64,000 bases of DNA from Notolepis coatsorum (GCA_963971535.1 OZ020589.1:86565796-86629795), one strand, 5' to 3'. Shown: positions 44,659-57,955, counted from the stretch's first letter. Numbers and translations are program-made. Notes: generated by a model not told the origin, from the letters alone.

Positions 44659-45390
44659 AGCTATGTTTGAAGTCTCACGGTGTTCCATTAGACAGACCAA
44701 TTGAACACCACAGATACCACAAATTCTTCTACGCAAGAGAGACATCGAGAGGTTTTGTTTCAGAATTTTATCATCAATTACTAACGTCCTCGTATGAAAC
44801 CCTCCAACTTGACTCTGTCTGGAGGAGGGATATACCAGACCTGGAAAATGACTTTGATTGGCAAGGAGCCTGGGCAAATGTCCGACTTACATCAAGGAAC
44901 CCGGATCATCAACAAATCAATCTTAACTATATTCACAGGACATACTTGACTCCTATAAGACTGTGCCGAATGGGGCTTAAACAAGATTCCAAATGCACCC
45001 AATGTACAAATGCGGACGAAGGGACATTTATGCACATGTATTGGGACTGCTCACCAGTTAAGCCATTCTGGAAAGATGTGACCCAACAAATATCAAAACT
45101 CGTATCTTGGAATATACCTGTACACCCCTCGGTATTACTATTGAATGATGTTTTTGAGTTTGCAGTGAATCCACAGCTAAAGAGATTGGTTTTATCGGGT
45201 ATCACAGTAGCCAAAAAGCTGATCGCATCACGCTGGTTTCAACCGGAAAAAATGTGCCGTAAAGTTTGGTTTCTTACATATCTCGATGTAATTTACCATG
45301 AAATATCTACAGCAAGAATTCTGGGTCTCAATGAATCCAAAATGTCAATGTGGTTAGAAGTGGTGGAAAGAATAAAAGCTAGCTTATAAT
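44659..45390 (+). pseudogene. Tx1/L1-type ORF2 C-terminus (second part)
   Basis: Open frame continuing the LINE ORF2 after the BEL insertion. It contains the C-terminal zinc-ribbon-like region of Tx1/L1 ORF2: LNYIHRTYLTPIRLCRMG, then CTQCTNADEGTFMHMYWDC (C-x2-C ... H ... C), and PFWKDVTQQISKLV. It ends at TAA 45387-45389. The C-terminus is well preserved although upstream frames are broken. Confidence 0.82.
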
Positions 45391-45669
45391 GGTAGTGTCT
45401 GGTTAGGTGCGAGGGATAGTGGAGGTACTTCTCAAGGTGGGGTCCGGGAGGGGGGGGTTTGAGCTGAGCATATGTGTGTAGTTTTTTTTAGATAACAGGT
45501 ATTAGGGGTATATCTTATATAAGACAACTAACTAAAATGTGAACTCATTGGATGTGCCCTGACAATTAATGCTTGTATATCTTATCGTGTGTTGTCATGT
45601 TTGTTTATATGTTTGTTTAAAAAATAACAAAACAAAAAAAATACAAAAAAAAAAAAAACGTGTTACGGC
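45391..45669 (+). other. LINE 3' UTR, A-rich tail and right TSD
   Basis: Non-coding 3' UTR ending in an A-rich tail (45619-45657), then ACGTGTTACGGC (45658-45669), which duplicates 30373-30384. Confidence 0.85.
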
Positions 45670-45699
45670 GTCTTCGGCAGAATGAGCATGGCGGGCAAT

Positions 45700-47000
45700 G
45701 ACGAGTTTCGGCGTTTCCGGCGATTAAAGTATTAATTGCCTACGTTTGGAAAAACATTAAACTAAAATAATAAGTATTAAGTATTGAACATAGACTAGAC
45801 CTGTTTAGATTATTGTATGGATCAGTTTAAGACAGAACAAGATCATTAATAGCCATGGTTAAGTGATTTAAAACAAGTTAAAATAGCCATTGATACATTC
45901 TAACAGCCTGTTTCAAAGACAAAGCGTCAACCGGCGAGAAAATGGGTCTGCAACCAAACCCGCCTACTTTTGGCTAATAGGACAAATACTAGGATACAAA
46001 AACATAGCTAATGTAATAATTAGACTTTCATACTGTACAGGACAATAACAGAATAAAATAGGTCTTGTTAATTGCCTCAGTTTAAGACTATAAGGATGCA
46101 GGTTGACAGTTTAAAAGTTGAGTTACGCTACAAACCATATTATTGATTAACATTCGAAGTTAGATTAAGATGCTTAGTGTTTAAAAGGCTAAAACTAAGT
46201 CAAAGGTACTACTTTAGAATATATATATAATACAATAAGCATGGTTAAAGATCAATAATAGGTTTAAATATATATTTAGAAAGCCCCAGAAATCAGGAAA
46301 AGACTTGAATTAACTGTCTGAACCAAGTAATAACTAATCTCTAATTCTTAAGAATAGTAAAATAAGATACAGTATACTTTTGAACGCTAAACTCCAGAAC
46401 GGTAACTAGTCTCTGTTCATAGAAATTACCAGCCCCCTTTAAGATTCAAAATGGTTGTTGCCTAGCAGAGCCAATCAGAAAGAAGTAACGCCCGTAGCGA
46501 TCGTCACTAGGCGACCCGCGAAGGGGCGGGCTGTTGTTTTTATATATACAGGAACTCGGGGAGAGACGACACACAGTCACACGGAAACCCAGCTGAACCA
46601 ATCGACCACCAGCAGACGATTGCCAGAGATGTGTCCTGCGTGTTACCCAGGACAACCAGAAATCAACAAACCGAAGAAGACGGCGTTCTGATCCCGCAGA
46701 AGCATAGCATAGGCTTGAACAATATCTCTGTGAACCTTTAGGAAATCCAGCTTGTATTTTGTCAATATGGGAAAAGCTGGAAACCACTTTTAGAATAAGA
46801 TCAGAGGTTTTATTGCTGAATAAAACACAGATCCGTTTCTGTTTGGAACCGCTGCACTCTTGTCCGTGTCCAATTCATTCAAACCAACTAATTGAATGAG
46901 TGAACAAAGTGTCTACAAACGCAGAGAGAAGGAAATTCCACTATATGAGTTAAGAAACGATCGATTAGAGATACGTTAATTGTCGCCGTGACGCCGGGCT
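45700..47000 (+). repeat. LTR-like fragment related in layout to the ERV-like element (uncertain)
   Basis: A TATATATA box at 46541-46549 precedes a GA-rich leader. AATAAA follows at 46822 (TGAATAAAACAC), and a PBS-like TGTCGCCGTGACGCC (46980-46994) is followed by GGGCTGAATTCGAAC, which resembles an extended tRNA complement. The order promoter, polyadenylation signal, PBS parallels 5449-6934, including the shared CCGTGAC. The 5' edge is not defined and no partner LTR lies in the window. Confidence 0.4.
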
Positions 47001-47169
47001 GAATTCGAACGAAACCAATTGAAAGGGTTTTGCAACACTTATGGGCACTATTCAGGGCAACCTGCACCTGACTCTCTTTTCTGGACTATTTTTGTATCAC
47101 AAACAGTACTGTATTTGCAAATCTGGTATGTCATAAATGTATAGATGTAGCAGTACTGTCTGTATGTCA
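47001..47169. other. No gene recognised
   Basis: Short spacer after the PBS-like site; nothing recognised. Confidence 0.5.
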
Positions 47170-47312
47170 TATATGTCCTGATGAATTGAAAATGGGGGAC
47201 CCTGATGTAAACAAGACGAAAGTCTTTCTCTGGTCTGCATCCCCTTAACAATTGTGTGTATTGAGCTGTACTGTATTGTACCCATTCTGCAATCTGTTAA
47301 TAAAGTTTTCAG
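47170..47312 (+). repeat. R1 tail copy
   Basis: GGGGGACCCTGATGTAAACA to CTGTTAATAAAGTTTTCAGA; same family as 38205. Confidence 0.75.
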
Positions 47313-47950
47313 ATTATCAAAACAGGAGCCAACTATTGTCATCTTGTGGTATGGACTCCTTAGTATAACTGTATATTCTATAGTAGTGTACATAGGACCC
47401 ATTACCTTTTCATTTGTAAGCTTAGCATTGTATTGTATTTTATCTTTACTTTTTATCATGTCTATTTTATTATCTTGCAGCACTAGATGGAGGTGCCTCG
47501 CCTCAGAATGGACACTGATTGGGTGGTAATGAGGTAACTTAAGGGGGTGGCTGTACCTTTGTTCAGGTTGAATTGTTTTGAAGTAAAGCGCAGAGACTCC
47601 ATACTCTGTCTGCTCGTCTTATCTCAATCTATTCTATTTTTTTATTGTATTTTTGCACAATCGAAGGCAGGCATGGCCACCTTTATTTCACTATCATGTC
47701 TTGTGTATGTATGTATGTGACGATTAAACCTCTTGAAGTGCAGGTAAACATGGCATCTTAAGACATTCACAAATCTAGGCTCATCCACCTGATATTCAAT
47801 ACACTTGAATCACAAAGTTTCTTCACACACTTCAAAATGTTGTGGCAGACTGTCACAAACAAAGGTCTATAATAACACATACCTGGACCGGGCTGTTGTG
47901 AAGCCAGCCCGCCCAGTGAGTGCTTTAAGCACAGGACAGGTCCCGGCAGA
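47313..47950. other. No gene recognised
   Basis: About 640 bp without supported coding content. Confidence 0.55.
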
Positions 47951-47989
47951 AATAAACAACGTTTTCCAAAAGTAAATGATATTTATTAT

Positions 47990-48180
47990 ATGAAGGGGAA
48001 TGAAACCTGTAAACACACACACAACAGGGAGAACAGCTGTGATCGCCTTGTTGTCCGAGGTACTTCCTAGGTCACTGGTGAAGGTTATAACTGCATTCGG
48101 AGCCACACCGATCAGAGCAGTAAGTGTGGTGCGTCCTTTGTAATGACTGTACAGATGGGGTGAAGTCATCATGCCTGCAA
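47990..48180 (-). pseudogene. DDE_Tnp_4-type transposase exon remnant
   Basis: Minus-strand frame 48175 to about 48030 reads MMTSPHLYSHYKGRTTL, then ALIGVAPNAVITFTSD and STSDNKAIT. The pattern Y-x-x-Y-K ... T ... L-I-G-V-x-P-x-G/N-x-I-T-F-x-S, then SD, is characteristic of DDE_Tnp_4 transposases (Harbinger/ISL2EU-like). A splice-acceptor-like TTTCTTTTTGCAG precedes it (48177-48190). The remaining domain is absent, so it is a remnant exon. Confidence 0.6.
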
Positions 48181-48256
48181 AAAGAAAATAAATTGTAAAC
48201 TGAAGCACAATCTCAGGAGACTCATACAGAACCAAGTGTTTCACTGTAATGTACAT

Positions 48257-48954
48257 GTACCTTATGTGACAAATAAAACAAACCCTTAATTCATTATATT
48301 GTTTAAAATATATAAATCAGTACTACTGAGTAATAATGCTAATCAGATCATATGTATGTACAGAGTTGTAGTATTATTATGTACATTGATACAGGTATAA
48401 AGACACTATGGTAGTCATACTGGCCAGCAGCGTAACTAGTAAGAGTAGGTAAGGGATATGTACAGATATAGATATAGTAGTATCTACAGATATGTAAAAG
48501 GATTATATGCAGTTATATGTACAAACACATGTGGATATATATACAGTACATTAAGAATAAATATAATTAGGGTATACACAGCATTATTGTACATGCCATC
48601 ATACACTTGCCATCCTTCTTCTTATTACTGTGTTGTGTCATCCAAAAATACTTTAATTTAGAGGTAATTCACACCACGACCATGTTACTATCACAAGATA
48701 GCGACTTAACAATAACAACAGGTAATGTTTTGTATTCTGGTCGTCACGAGACCGCCGGCCATCTTCGTATAACAGTTAGGGGACAACAAACGGGTTTCTA
48801 GATCAAATGTATGCGTTGAGCGGTGTTTTTATTACATATTTTATCACATTCTTGTTCATTTCATAACCTTATATAAGACTTTCGATTTGGATTCTTGATT
48901 TTCGATTTGCACGTTACCTAACTAGTAGTAGTACCTAATGTTAGCCTGAATGAA
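48257..48954. other. No gene recognised
   Basis: AT-rich spacer; small frames show no motif. Confidence 0.55.
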
Positions 48955-49095
48955 TGATTGAAAACTTTATTAACAGATTGCAGAATGGGTACAATACAGT
49001 ACAGCTCAATACATAGAATTGTTAAGGGGATGCTTAGCAGACCAGAGAAAGACTTTTGTCTTAGGTTACATCAGGGTCCCCCATTTTCAATTCAT
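48955..49095 (-). repeat. R1 tail copy
   Basis: Reverse complement of the family R1 consensus with a tetranucleotide tail (TGAATGAATGATTG) at 48950. Confidence 0.75.
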
Positions 49096-49513
49096 AGTGG
49101 TGCCTGCCGTTAGCCTACCTGTTAATTATTGTTTATCATTGAGCTCAAACTTACTGTATCAACTTCATGCTTCAGCCACCTTCTCTTCTCTTTGTTGTCG
49201 GGAGGAAAGCGGTAATAAGATACCGTTTTGTTGACATCGTTGAACGTTTATTGCAACACGGAACACAGAACTAACTGACTACTTACCGGAGCCTGGGTTG
49301 TTGTGATCACATGACTGACAAAGCCGTGCAGTGATAGGCCAGAAGTCAGTTCGATTACATCCAGGCTCGATTGCTTATCCTGTCTGGGTAACCCGGATGA
49401 TGGTTTTTTACATCGAATTCCATACACCGCAATTATGCATCGAATTTTTTACATTGAATTTGATTATGATTGGATTTGACACTGAATTTTTATTTCGCAT
49501 AGGTAAATTCGGA

Positions 49514-49735
49514 GCAAAAAAATTCAGATACATGATTTTCAAAGTAATTATTTGCAATGCTATAAATTCGGTGTCTGAAAAAATTCAGATACATGTTTTC
49601 AAAGTATTTATTTTCAATGCTATAAATTCGGTGTCTGAAAAAATTCAGATACATGTTTTCAAAGTAATTATTTTCAATGCTATAAATGCGGTGTCTGATC
49701 AAATTCAAATACTTCTGGCACTCATTTGCTTCCAT
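49514..49735. repeat. 60-bp tandem repeat, about 3.5 units
   Basis: Period 60 with CAATGCTATAAATTCGGTGT in each unit and a final partial unit. Since 60 is divisible by three, a chance open frame with a repeated FNAINSVSEKIQIHVFKV pattern arises. Confidence 0.9.
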
Positions 49736-50309
49736 AAAATGTCCTTTGGGCGCAAGCTTCCGCTTTTATTATGAAATTATTAGCACCGCTTTTATTATGA
49801 AACAGGAAACACCTCCACCAATGTCTTCAACTCAGCTCACTACCTCACTACGACCACAACGCTGTTATTGTAAAGCTTTTTGGTAACTAAGTTTGTTTAA
49901 ACACGCAAACATTTCCACTCGAGTAAATGTGTTAGAGTTACTATAATGATATTTCTCAAGCATACACACACAGCATTTATAACATGTTGGCTGTGTGTTA
50001 GTCACCATTGTGGGCATTCATTATAATTATATTAATTCGTCTTCCTTCTGGTTAATAATGCAGATATTGTACAAATATCTAGCAGTCACCGTCAATGTGT
50101 CAACTAGACCTCCCCTTTGGAAGGGTGCAGGCGATCAACTGTTTCTATCCGGACCAAAGGAAACAATTCCGACTCTTGCTTGAACGTTATTTATTCAGAA
50201 TATCATATCCAAACGCTCAAGTACTCCAGTGTCATTGACAAACAGCCACCAGGTGGTCAACTTAGACAGCTCGTAGCTGGTAGCATTAGTCATTAGTTAG
50301 ACAACAGTC
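49736..50309. other. No gene recognised
   Basis: Spacer without supported ORF. Confidence 0.55.
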
Positions 50310-50317
50310 AGTTAGTT

Positions 50318-51472
<1,155 letters not shown>

Positions 51473-51480
51473 AGTTAGTT

Positions 51481-51769
51481 AACTAACAGTCAGTTAGTCA
51501 TTTAGCAGTAGTCAGTAGATTATTTACCTATACAAAAATGGGAAATAAAACGGCATTCATTAGCCACATGTGCTATGCATACACAAATGATAATTATGAA
51601 CATAATCAGCGCATAATCAGAGATAACAATGCAACATACCGTTAGCCAGTTAGATCGCCCACAGGGCTTTTCTCATTACAGGCCTATGGCTATGAGTGTC
51701 GCTTAAATAGTGCGTCACGCCGACGCTGGATTAGCTCACCTGTCCACAGTCTCAGGCGCACATCTTTTT
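51481..51769. other. No gene recognised
   Basis: Spacer after the hAT element. Confidence 0.5.
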
Positions 51770-51868
51770 CTGGTCTTCATCCTCTTAGCAGTTGTTAGTA
51801 TTGAGCTGTACTGTATTGTACCCAATCTGCAATCTGTTAATAAAGTTTGCAATCAATCAATCAATACA
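51770..51868 (+). repeat. R1 tail copy with (TCAA)n end
   Basis: GAGCTGTACTGTATTGTACC to CTGTTAATAAAGTTTGC, then CAATCAATCAATCAAT. Confidence 0.7.
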
Positions 51869-52276
51869 TTCTTGTGGACACAACAGAGACAACAGTGTGT
51901 TGAGCTCAGCTGAAATCCGACCCTACTGTAACATTTGAACGAGGAAGATTATGCAGGTCAATGTGTTGCTTTGGAATGCATACACACCCCCCCCCCCCCC
52001 CCCCCCCCCCCCATTTAAATGAAAATACTGTAAGCCAGGCAAGATCGACTAGTGCAAGCCATTTGTTTGTGACTACAAATGTCCCCACCTTCCATGCTCT
52101 GCTGTGGAACTTGATGTTTAAATAATAATTATAATTATAATTTCAAATAATAATGTATTTGATCATTTAATAACACTTTTTAAAATGAAATTATGAATTA
52201 GCAGCAAACATCAGCTGCATGAAATGGTGTTGCCCTCTCCCTAAGATAATGTACATGGTACCACAAGGTACATTAA

Positions 52277-53229
52277 CTCATTCAGCGCCAGTCACGAGAA
52301 AAGTCGGGTTAACTCGCCAACCGTTCAGCGCCAATCATGAGAAAAGTCGGCTTTTAATCGTTATTTCTTTTATTAGCTATATCCATTCATTTTTCATCCA
52401 TCCAGCCTGATGTTATCATTGGGAATGGGTCTGAGCTCGCAAAAGGGCAAATACCGCCGCCTAATACCTTCCAGCCGGTATTGCACTCCATTAGAAATGG
52501 TGTAGTTTCTTTTCTGGGATGATCTGAGCCGTGCGGGTGGGGTTTAAATACTCCGGCAGGACGAGCGTTTACAACGTTACATCTGCGATGCTGCCTCCCC
52601 CCCCCCCTCCATATGCAATGCCGGACAATATGGGACAGAGCTCCACGAGCAGTATTTGGAATGGCTATCAGCTAATTGGATTATTTCTTTTGCATTACAT
52701 CAGAGACTAGGTAATGACTCTATATATCCAATCTTGCGTTGATCTGATATTTCTTTCTACCTCGATCAAAGCTATCTGTGTGTATGTGTATGTGCTTTTT
52801 ACCATTGGCTGCGGTGGGGGTGGGGGGCGAGCGCCCCGCTACGAGGGCCATTTCATGTATGCACGAGGAAGGATAATAATGATAATCTAGCGTTGATTTC
52901 AGGAAGATTCGATAATCATGCAAAAAATTACAACGTGATAAGTGTATTCCGCTAAAATGCTATTATCGTGTATTTTCCTGGAATTACTCAGAAGCACCCA
53001 AACTATATTCATATTCAAAACGGTATAAAATGGAAATGTACGGATGAAAAAACAATCTGTTTTGTGCATGTTGACTGGAATCAACTCACTGACAATCAAC
53101 GGGTGTATTAGACCCATAGCTATAATATAAGATATATTTTAAGCACTCGCAAATGTCGCAGTCTCCCCATTGATTAAAGTGATGGCGTTCTAGCGCCCCC
53201 TGGCTCATTAAGCGATGGCGCTGAATGAG
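52277..53229. mobile_element. TTAA-flanked MITE with 14-bp TIRs, first copy
   Basis: 953 bp between TTAA sites (52273-52276, 53230-53233), with perfect inverted ends CTCATTCAGCGCCA. A second internal GTTCAGCGCCAATCATGAG lies near the left end. TTAA duplications suit piggyBac-type or Kolobok-type mobilisation. No protein is encoded. Confidence 0.78.
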
Positions 53230-53400
53230 TTAACCCTTGAGAGTCCAAACTGCTTTTTGCACCTGTGGGCGGAGAACAAAGGGATTTAGAATGTCTCCCA
53301 AATGCTCAGGAAGTCGCGCTTTTCAGAAATTGGTAAAAATTGAAAAATTACATTTTTGAGTGCTTTGAGATGTTATATATATATATGTCTCCTTACCTGC
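53230..53400 (+). repeat. piggyBac-like 5' end abutting the MITE
   Basis: TTAACCCTTGAGAGTCCAAA then CTGTGGGCGGAGAACAAAGG, GTCGCGCTTTTCAGAAATTG and GAGTGCTTTGAGAT. It is homologous over about 150 bp to the 5' end of the piggyBac element at 25798 (minus). It shares its TTAA with the MITE. Homology resumes at 54555-54660, so this end carries about 1 kb not seen in the 19-25.8-kb element. No transposase follows. Confidence 0.65.
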
Positions 53401-55062
53401 TAAACTTAATACGACTTGTAAATATGTTTAATTCTTGCTAAATTGTATAGTTCTAATTATCCCCGTATTCATGGGAACTACAACGCGTCACGTACATGCA
53501 CGCGCGCACACACAAACAGCGGCGTGTGCGGTTGATAGGTGTTAAATCACTGAGTGATACCAATACATTCCATGCAAATCATTCAGAGCGAGAGGGGGGA
53601 GGGATAGTTTGTTTCTCACATTGTCGCTGTCTGTGAACTCACTGCTCTCTGAAAAGCTATCTCGGCCATGGGGCTGCATATTTCTCAAACAAATCATATA
53701 CCGTTTATAAGATCTATTTTCTGGTATTCCAAGTATAGTCAGGATAATAGAACCTGTGTTGGAGCCAAAAAGCCTTTCTGTTTATTTCATTTTATTTGTA
53801 CTCACGTGCAGAGGTGTGGCATTTTCAGTCACCATGGCAACCACCACAGGGGTTGGTTACCCATTTATACTGATCAGTGGGTGACGAGCGGCAGGTGTGC
53901 AAGGGGATAGCCAAACAGTTTTTGACCGTGTTCGTGTTGATGTGCCGTATAGGTCGGCGTTCAGTGTAATTAGGAAAAGAGTTTTTTGTATTATATTATT
54001 TGGTTGATAATGGTCAATAAAAGGATTGGCATATCGAAAATGATACGAGCACTCTGGACATTGAATTCTTCAAGCACGCGTCTAACTCAAGCCAGCCCAC
54101 TTGCCCCTCGCAGTAGGCTTATAGGTAATGGATCTACAACCTGCATTATCATTCTCGAGAATACACTTTTCATTGGCCGTGTTTCCAGCTCCTCACGGAC
54201 CCGACGGAATGTTATGAATTAAACGTTTATTTATAATAGCATTTGAATCCACCATTTAGGGCTAAACTGTTACGGTGTATAAATATAGCCTAACAAATCA
54301 AATGTAATGTGTCTCGGAACATTGGCTTGCAGTTGCATTATTTCAAACTAAAGAAATGTGAATTCAAGAAGTTAAAACGAATAACAGGCTGAAAAAACAA
54401 TTGTTTTAGAATCCAAAGCCTTTTATGCACCGCCTAGCCTATATTTTACGCACAACGAGCTCCCATTGGCTGGTGCAGATTTCTGACAACGTGATTGGTT
54501 CAGATGCATCAAACCTGTCAAAACGTGGTGTGTGTGCTGTGAAAAGGTGTTAGACATCGCAGAGGTATCAGAGACTCACTATCCCCATCCAAATTCTAAA
54601 CAACAGATTGGCTTTTCATAATATGTATGAATTATCTCTTGCAATAATATCCACAGGACTTGACTTTTTGCAGTCGTTGTGTTTGTGTGTGTGTCACGAA
54701 CACACACGCCAACTATCTCCTGCGTGCGGAGCGGACATTTTCTCACAGCTGATAGAGAGAAAAAAAGCAAGAGTTGAGTATAGAGTTGTGCTCAGCTAAA
54801 TGACTAAATGTAAATGTATACATATCCCTTACCCACTCTAGTAGTTAATTCAAGCGGGCTACAAACCTATACTGTATTGATCACACTAACTACCCCCATT
54901 CAGCCCTAATTGTTCCCTGCTGTACATATTTATAGGGTACTTCAGTCTCATCATATTGACTTTTCAATTGCAAATCTATCAGATGAGATGGCAGATGAGG
55001 GTGTTAGGAAATGGGGGAAAAGTAGAACCCAATATGCGGATTGACGGAGGAGCCCCAGAACT
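53401..55062. other. piggyBac-related 5' region, no gene recognised (also at 62331-64000)
   Basis: The ends of this stretch match the piggyBac 5' region (CACTATCCCCATCCAAATTC at 54577 vs its counterpart near 25440, minus). A TAAATGACTAAATGTAAATG tail at 54796 is the end of a dispersed retroelement. Small frames are unsupported. Confidence 0.55.
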
Positions 55063-55397
55063 GCAGAATGATAGGAGAATGGAGACGGTGGTTGCTCTTC
55101 ACAAAATGTAGTGTTCTATATTTATTTTTAGAACCAAGAGAGCAAGGGTATATTACAATTACCAAAACAAAAGCAAAGGCACAGCCGAGCTGGCACTTGA
55201 GAACACACAAACTGATACACGAAAAACAAAGAAGCACAAAAAACGGAATACAAATAAAACTAAGACTCAATACAAACAGCAGGGCAAGGAAGACGACAGC
55301 AGACACGACAGGTACGGGGACATGGAGGTATGACGCCACAAAGGAAGTGAGGACAGAACACACTAATATACACAGACTAATTACAATTGGCAACACC
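55063..55397. other. Remainder of the first unit, no gene recognised
   Basis: A-rich stretch up to the poly-C junction with the second unit. Confidence 0.5.
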
Positions 55398-56784
55398 CCC
55401 CCCCCCCCCCATTTAAATGAAAATACTGTAAGCCAGGCAAGATCGACTAGTGCAAGCCATTTGTTTGTGACTACAAATGTCCCCACCTTCCATGCTCTGC
55501 TGTGGAACTTGATGTTTAAATAATAATTATAATTATAATTTCAAATAATAATGTATTTGATCATTTAATAACACTTTTTAAAATGAAATTATGAATTAGC
55601 AGCAAACATCAGCTGCATGAAATGGTGTTGCCCTCTCCCTAAGATAATGTACATGGTACCACAAGGTACATTAACTCATTCAGCGCCAGTCACGAGAAAA
55701 GTCGGGTTAACTCGCCAACCGTTCAGCGCCAATCATGAGAAAAGTCGGCTTTTAATCGTTATTTCTTTTATTAGCTATATCCATTCATTTTTCATCCATC
55801 CAGCCTGATGTTATCATTGGGAATGGGTCTGAGCTCGCAAAAGGGCAAATACCGCCGCCTAATACCTTCCAGCCGGTATTGCACTCCATTAGAAATGGTG
55901 TATTTTCTTTTCTGGGATGATCTGAGCCGTGCGGGTGGGGTTTAAATACTCCGGCAGGACGAGCGTTTACAACGTTACATCTGCGATGCTGCCTCCCCCC
56001 CCCCCTCCATATGCAATGCCGGACAATATGGGACAGAGCTCCACGAGCAGTATTTGGAATGGCTATCAGCTAATTGGATTATTTCTTTTGCATTACATCA
56101 GAGACTAGGTAATGACTCTATATATCCAATCTTGCGTTGATCTGATATTTCTTTCTACCTCGATCAAAGCTATCTGTGTGTATGTGTATGTGCTTTTTAC
56201 CATTGGCTGCGGTGGGGGTGGGGGGCGAGCGCCCCGCTACGAGGGCCATTTCATGTATGCACGAGGAAGGATAATAATGATAATCTAGCATTGATTTCAG
56301 GAAGATTCGATAATCATGCGAAAAATTACAACGTGATAAGTGTATTCCGCTAAAATGCTATTATCGTGTCTTTTCCTGGAATTACTCAGAAGCACCCAAA
56401 CTATATTCATATTCAAAACGGTATAAAATGGAAATGTACGGATGAAAAAACAATCTGTTTTGTGCATGTTGACTGGAATCAACTCACTGACAATCAACGG
56501 GTGTATTAGACCCATAGCTATAATATAAGATATATTTTAAGCACTCGCAAATGTCGCAGTCTCCCCATTGATTAAAGTGATGGCGTTCTAGCGCCCCCTG
56601 GCTCATTAAGCGATGGCGCTGAATGAGTTAACCCTTGAGAGTCCAAACTGCTTTTTGCACCTTTGGGCGGAGAACAAAGGGATTTAGAATGTCTCCCAAA
56701 TGCTCAGGAAGTCGCGCTTTTCAGAAATTGGTAAAAATTGAAAAATTACATTTTTGAGTGCTTTGAGATGTTATATATATATAT
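55398..56784. repeat. Second unit, left arm
   Basis: Copy of 51988-53384, including the MITE (TTAA 55671-55674 and 56628-56631) and the piggyBac-like end. The duplicate ends in an (AT)6 run where a 5.5-kb insertion begins. Confidence 0.9.
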
Positions 56785-56799
56785 GTGACCAGGTATGGA

Positions 56800-57120
56800 C
56801 TTCAGGGTCATGTTGAGGGATCTTCATTTTTTTTTTTTTACATATTATGAAAGTACAGATTCATACCTTCAAAATAAGCCATCACTTGAACATTTTGGTG
56901 GGATACTTTGCAAGCTACTTCCTATGATTCATGGTGATTATCACAAAACGTATTCAGAGATAATAGCCTTCAAGAGACGAGCAGGCTATTCAGTGACAAT
57001 AGTGAAACAACTACAACACTACCCAGAAGTCATTGTAATCCATGGCCCCCCTCTCTCTAGGGCAATTAACACCTGGCAGCTTTCCAGTCTGAGGCTCTTT
57101 GTTATTAAAATGAGTCTGGT
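56800..57120. repeat. Divergent piggyBac 3'-end-like region
   Basis: TACAGATTCATACCTTCAAA followed by ATAAGCCATCA is shared with 19088-19117 of the piggyBac element. Weaker similarity continues (AACTACA...CCCAGAA). Confidence 0.5.
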
Positions 57121-57140
57121 GACTGGTAGTGGTAGTGAAA

Positions 57141-57955
57141 GGGACCCTGATAATAAACAAGAAACTTAATCAAGTTTCAAGATTTTATTAGCATTTAAAA
57201 TAACACGAGATAAAAATAGACATGCTAAAGTCAATGTTCAATGTTCTGATGGCCTCTCCAGAAGCATTTAGATGTAAATACATGTAGTGTGGTAGTGAAA
57301 GACACAACAACTAGGTTAACCTTCTGTAGTCTGGTAGTGAAAGGTTAACCTTCTGTAGTGTGGTAGTGAAAGGGTTAACCTTCTGTAGTGTGGTAGTGAA
57401 AGGTTAACCTTCTGTAGTGTGGTAGTGAAAGGTTAACCTTCTGTAGTGTGGTAGTGAAAGGTTAACCTTCTGTAGTGTGGTAGTGAAAGGTTAACCTTCT
57501 GTAGTGTGGTAGTGAAAGGGTTAACCTTCTGTAGTGTGGTAGTGAAAGGGACCCTGATAATAAACAAGAGACAAAATCAAGTTTCAAGATTTTATTAGCA
57601 TTTAAAATAACACGAGATAAAAATAGACATGCTAAAGTCAATGTTCAATGTTCTGATGGCCTCTCCAGAAGCATTTAGATGTAAATACATGTAGTGTGGT
57701 AGTGAAAGACACAACAACTAGGTTAACCTTCTGTAGTCTGGTAGTGAAAGGTTAACCTTCTGTAGTGTGGTAGTGAAAGGGTTAACCTTCTGTAGTGTGG
57801 TAGTGAAAGGTTAACCTTCTGTAGTGTGGTAGTGAAAGGGTTAACCTTCTGTAGTGTGGTAGTGAAAGGTTAACCTTCTGTAGTGTGGTAGTGAAAGGTT
57901 AACCTTCTGTAGTGTGGTAGTGAAAGGGTTAACCTTCTGTAGTGTGGTAGTGAAA
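57141..57955. repeat. Two tandem gene-less units (407-408 bp) with 29-bp minisatellite
   Basis: Units start at GGGACCCTGATAATAAACAA (57141, 57548; a third start at 57956 leads into the gene). Each has a unique part ending CTCCAGAAGCATTTAGATG, then about eight units of a 29-30-bp minisatellite (GGTTAACCTTCTGTAGTGTG-GTAGTGAAA). Confidence 0.9.

Larger units (their letters stand above)
30385..45657 (+). mobile_element. Tx1/L1-type LINE, 5'-truncated, split by a BEL/Pao element
   Basis: LINE parts are 30385-33194 and 44659-45657 (about 3.8 kb), joined across the BEL element by its 5-bp TSD GTTAG. The 5' end starts inside the endonuclease domain. The 3' end is A-rich (TACAAAAAAAAAAAAAA) and followed by the second copy of the 12-bp TSD. 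These are the marks of target-primed reverse transcription. Confidence 0.85.
51988..55395. repeat. 3.4-kb segment, first unit of a tandem duplication
   Basis: 51988-53384 equals 55398-56784, and 53385 to about 55062 equals 62321-64000, each at about 99% with only scattered single-base differences. The unit starts at a poly-C run (51988-52012 and 55397-55410). The second unit continues past the window end and is interrupted at 56785-62320. Confidence 0.9.

Noticed and set aside
49331..49774. 147-aa open frame with a repeated motif
   Set aside because: Created by the 60-bp tandem repeat; the repeated protein motif follows the DNA period.
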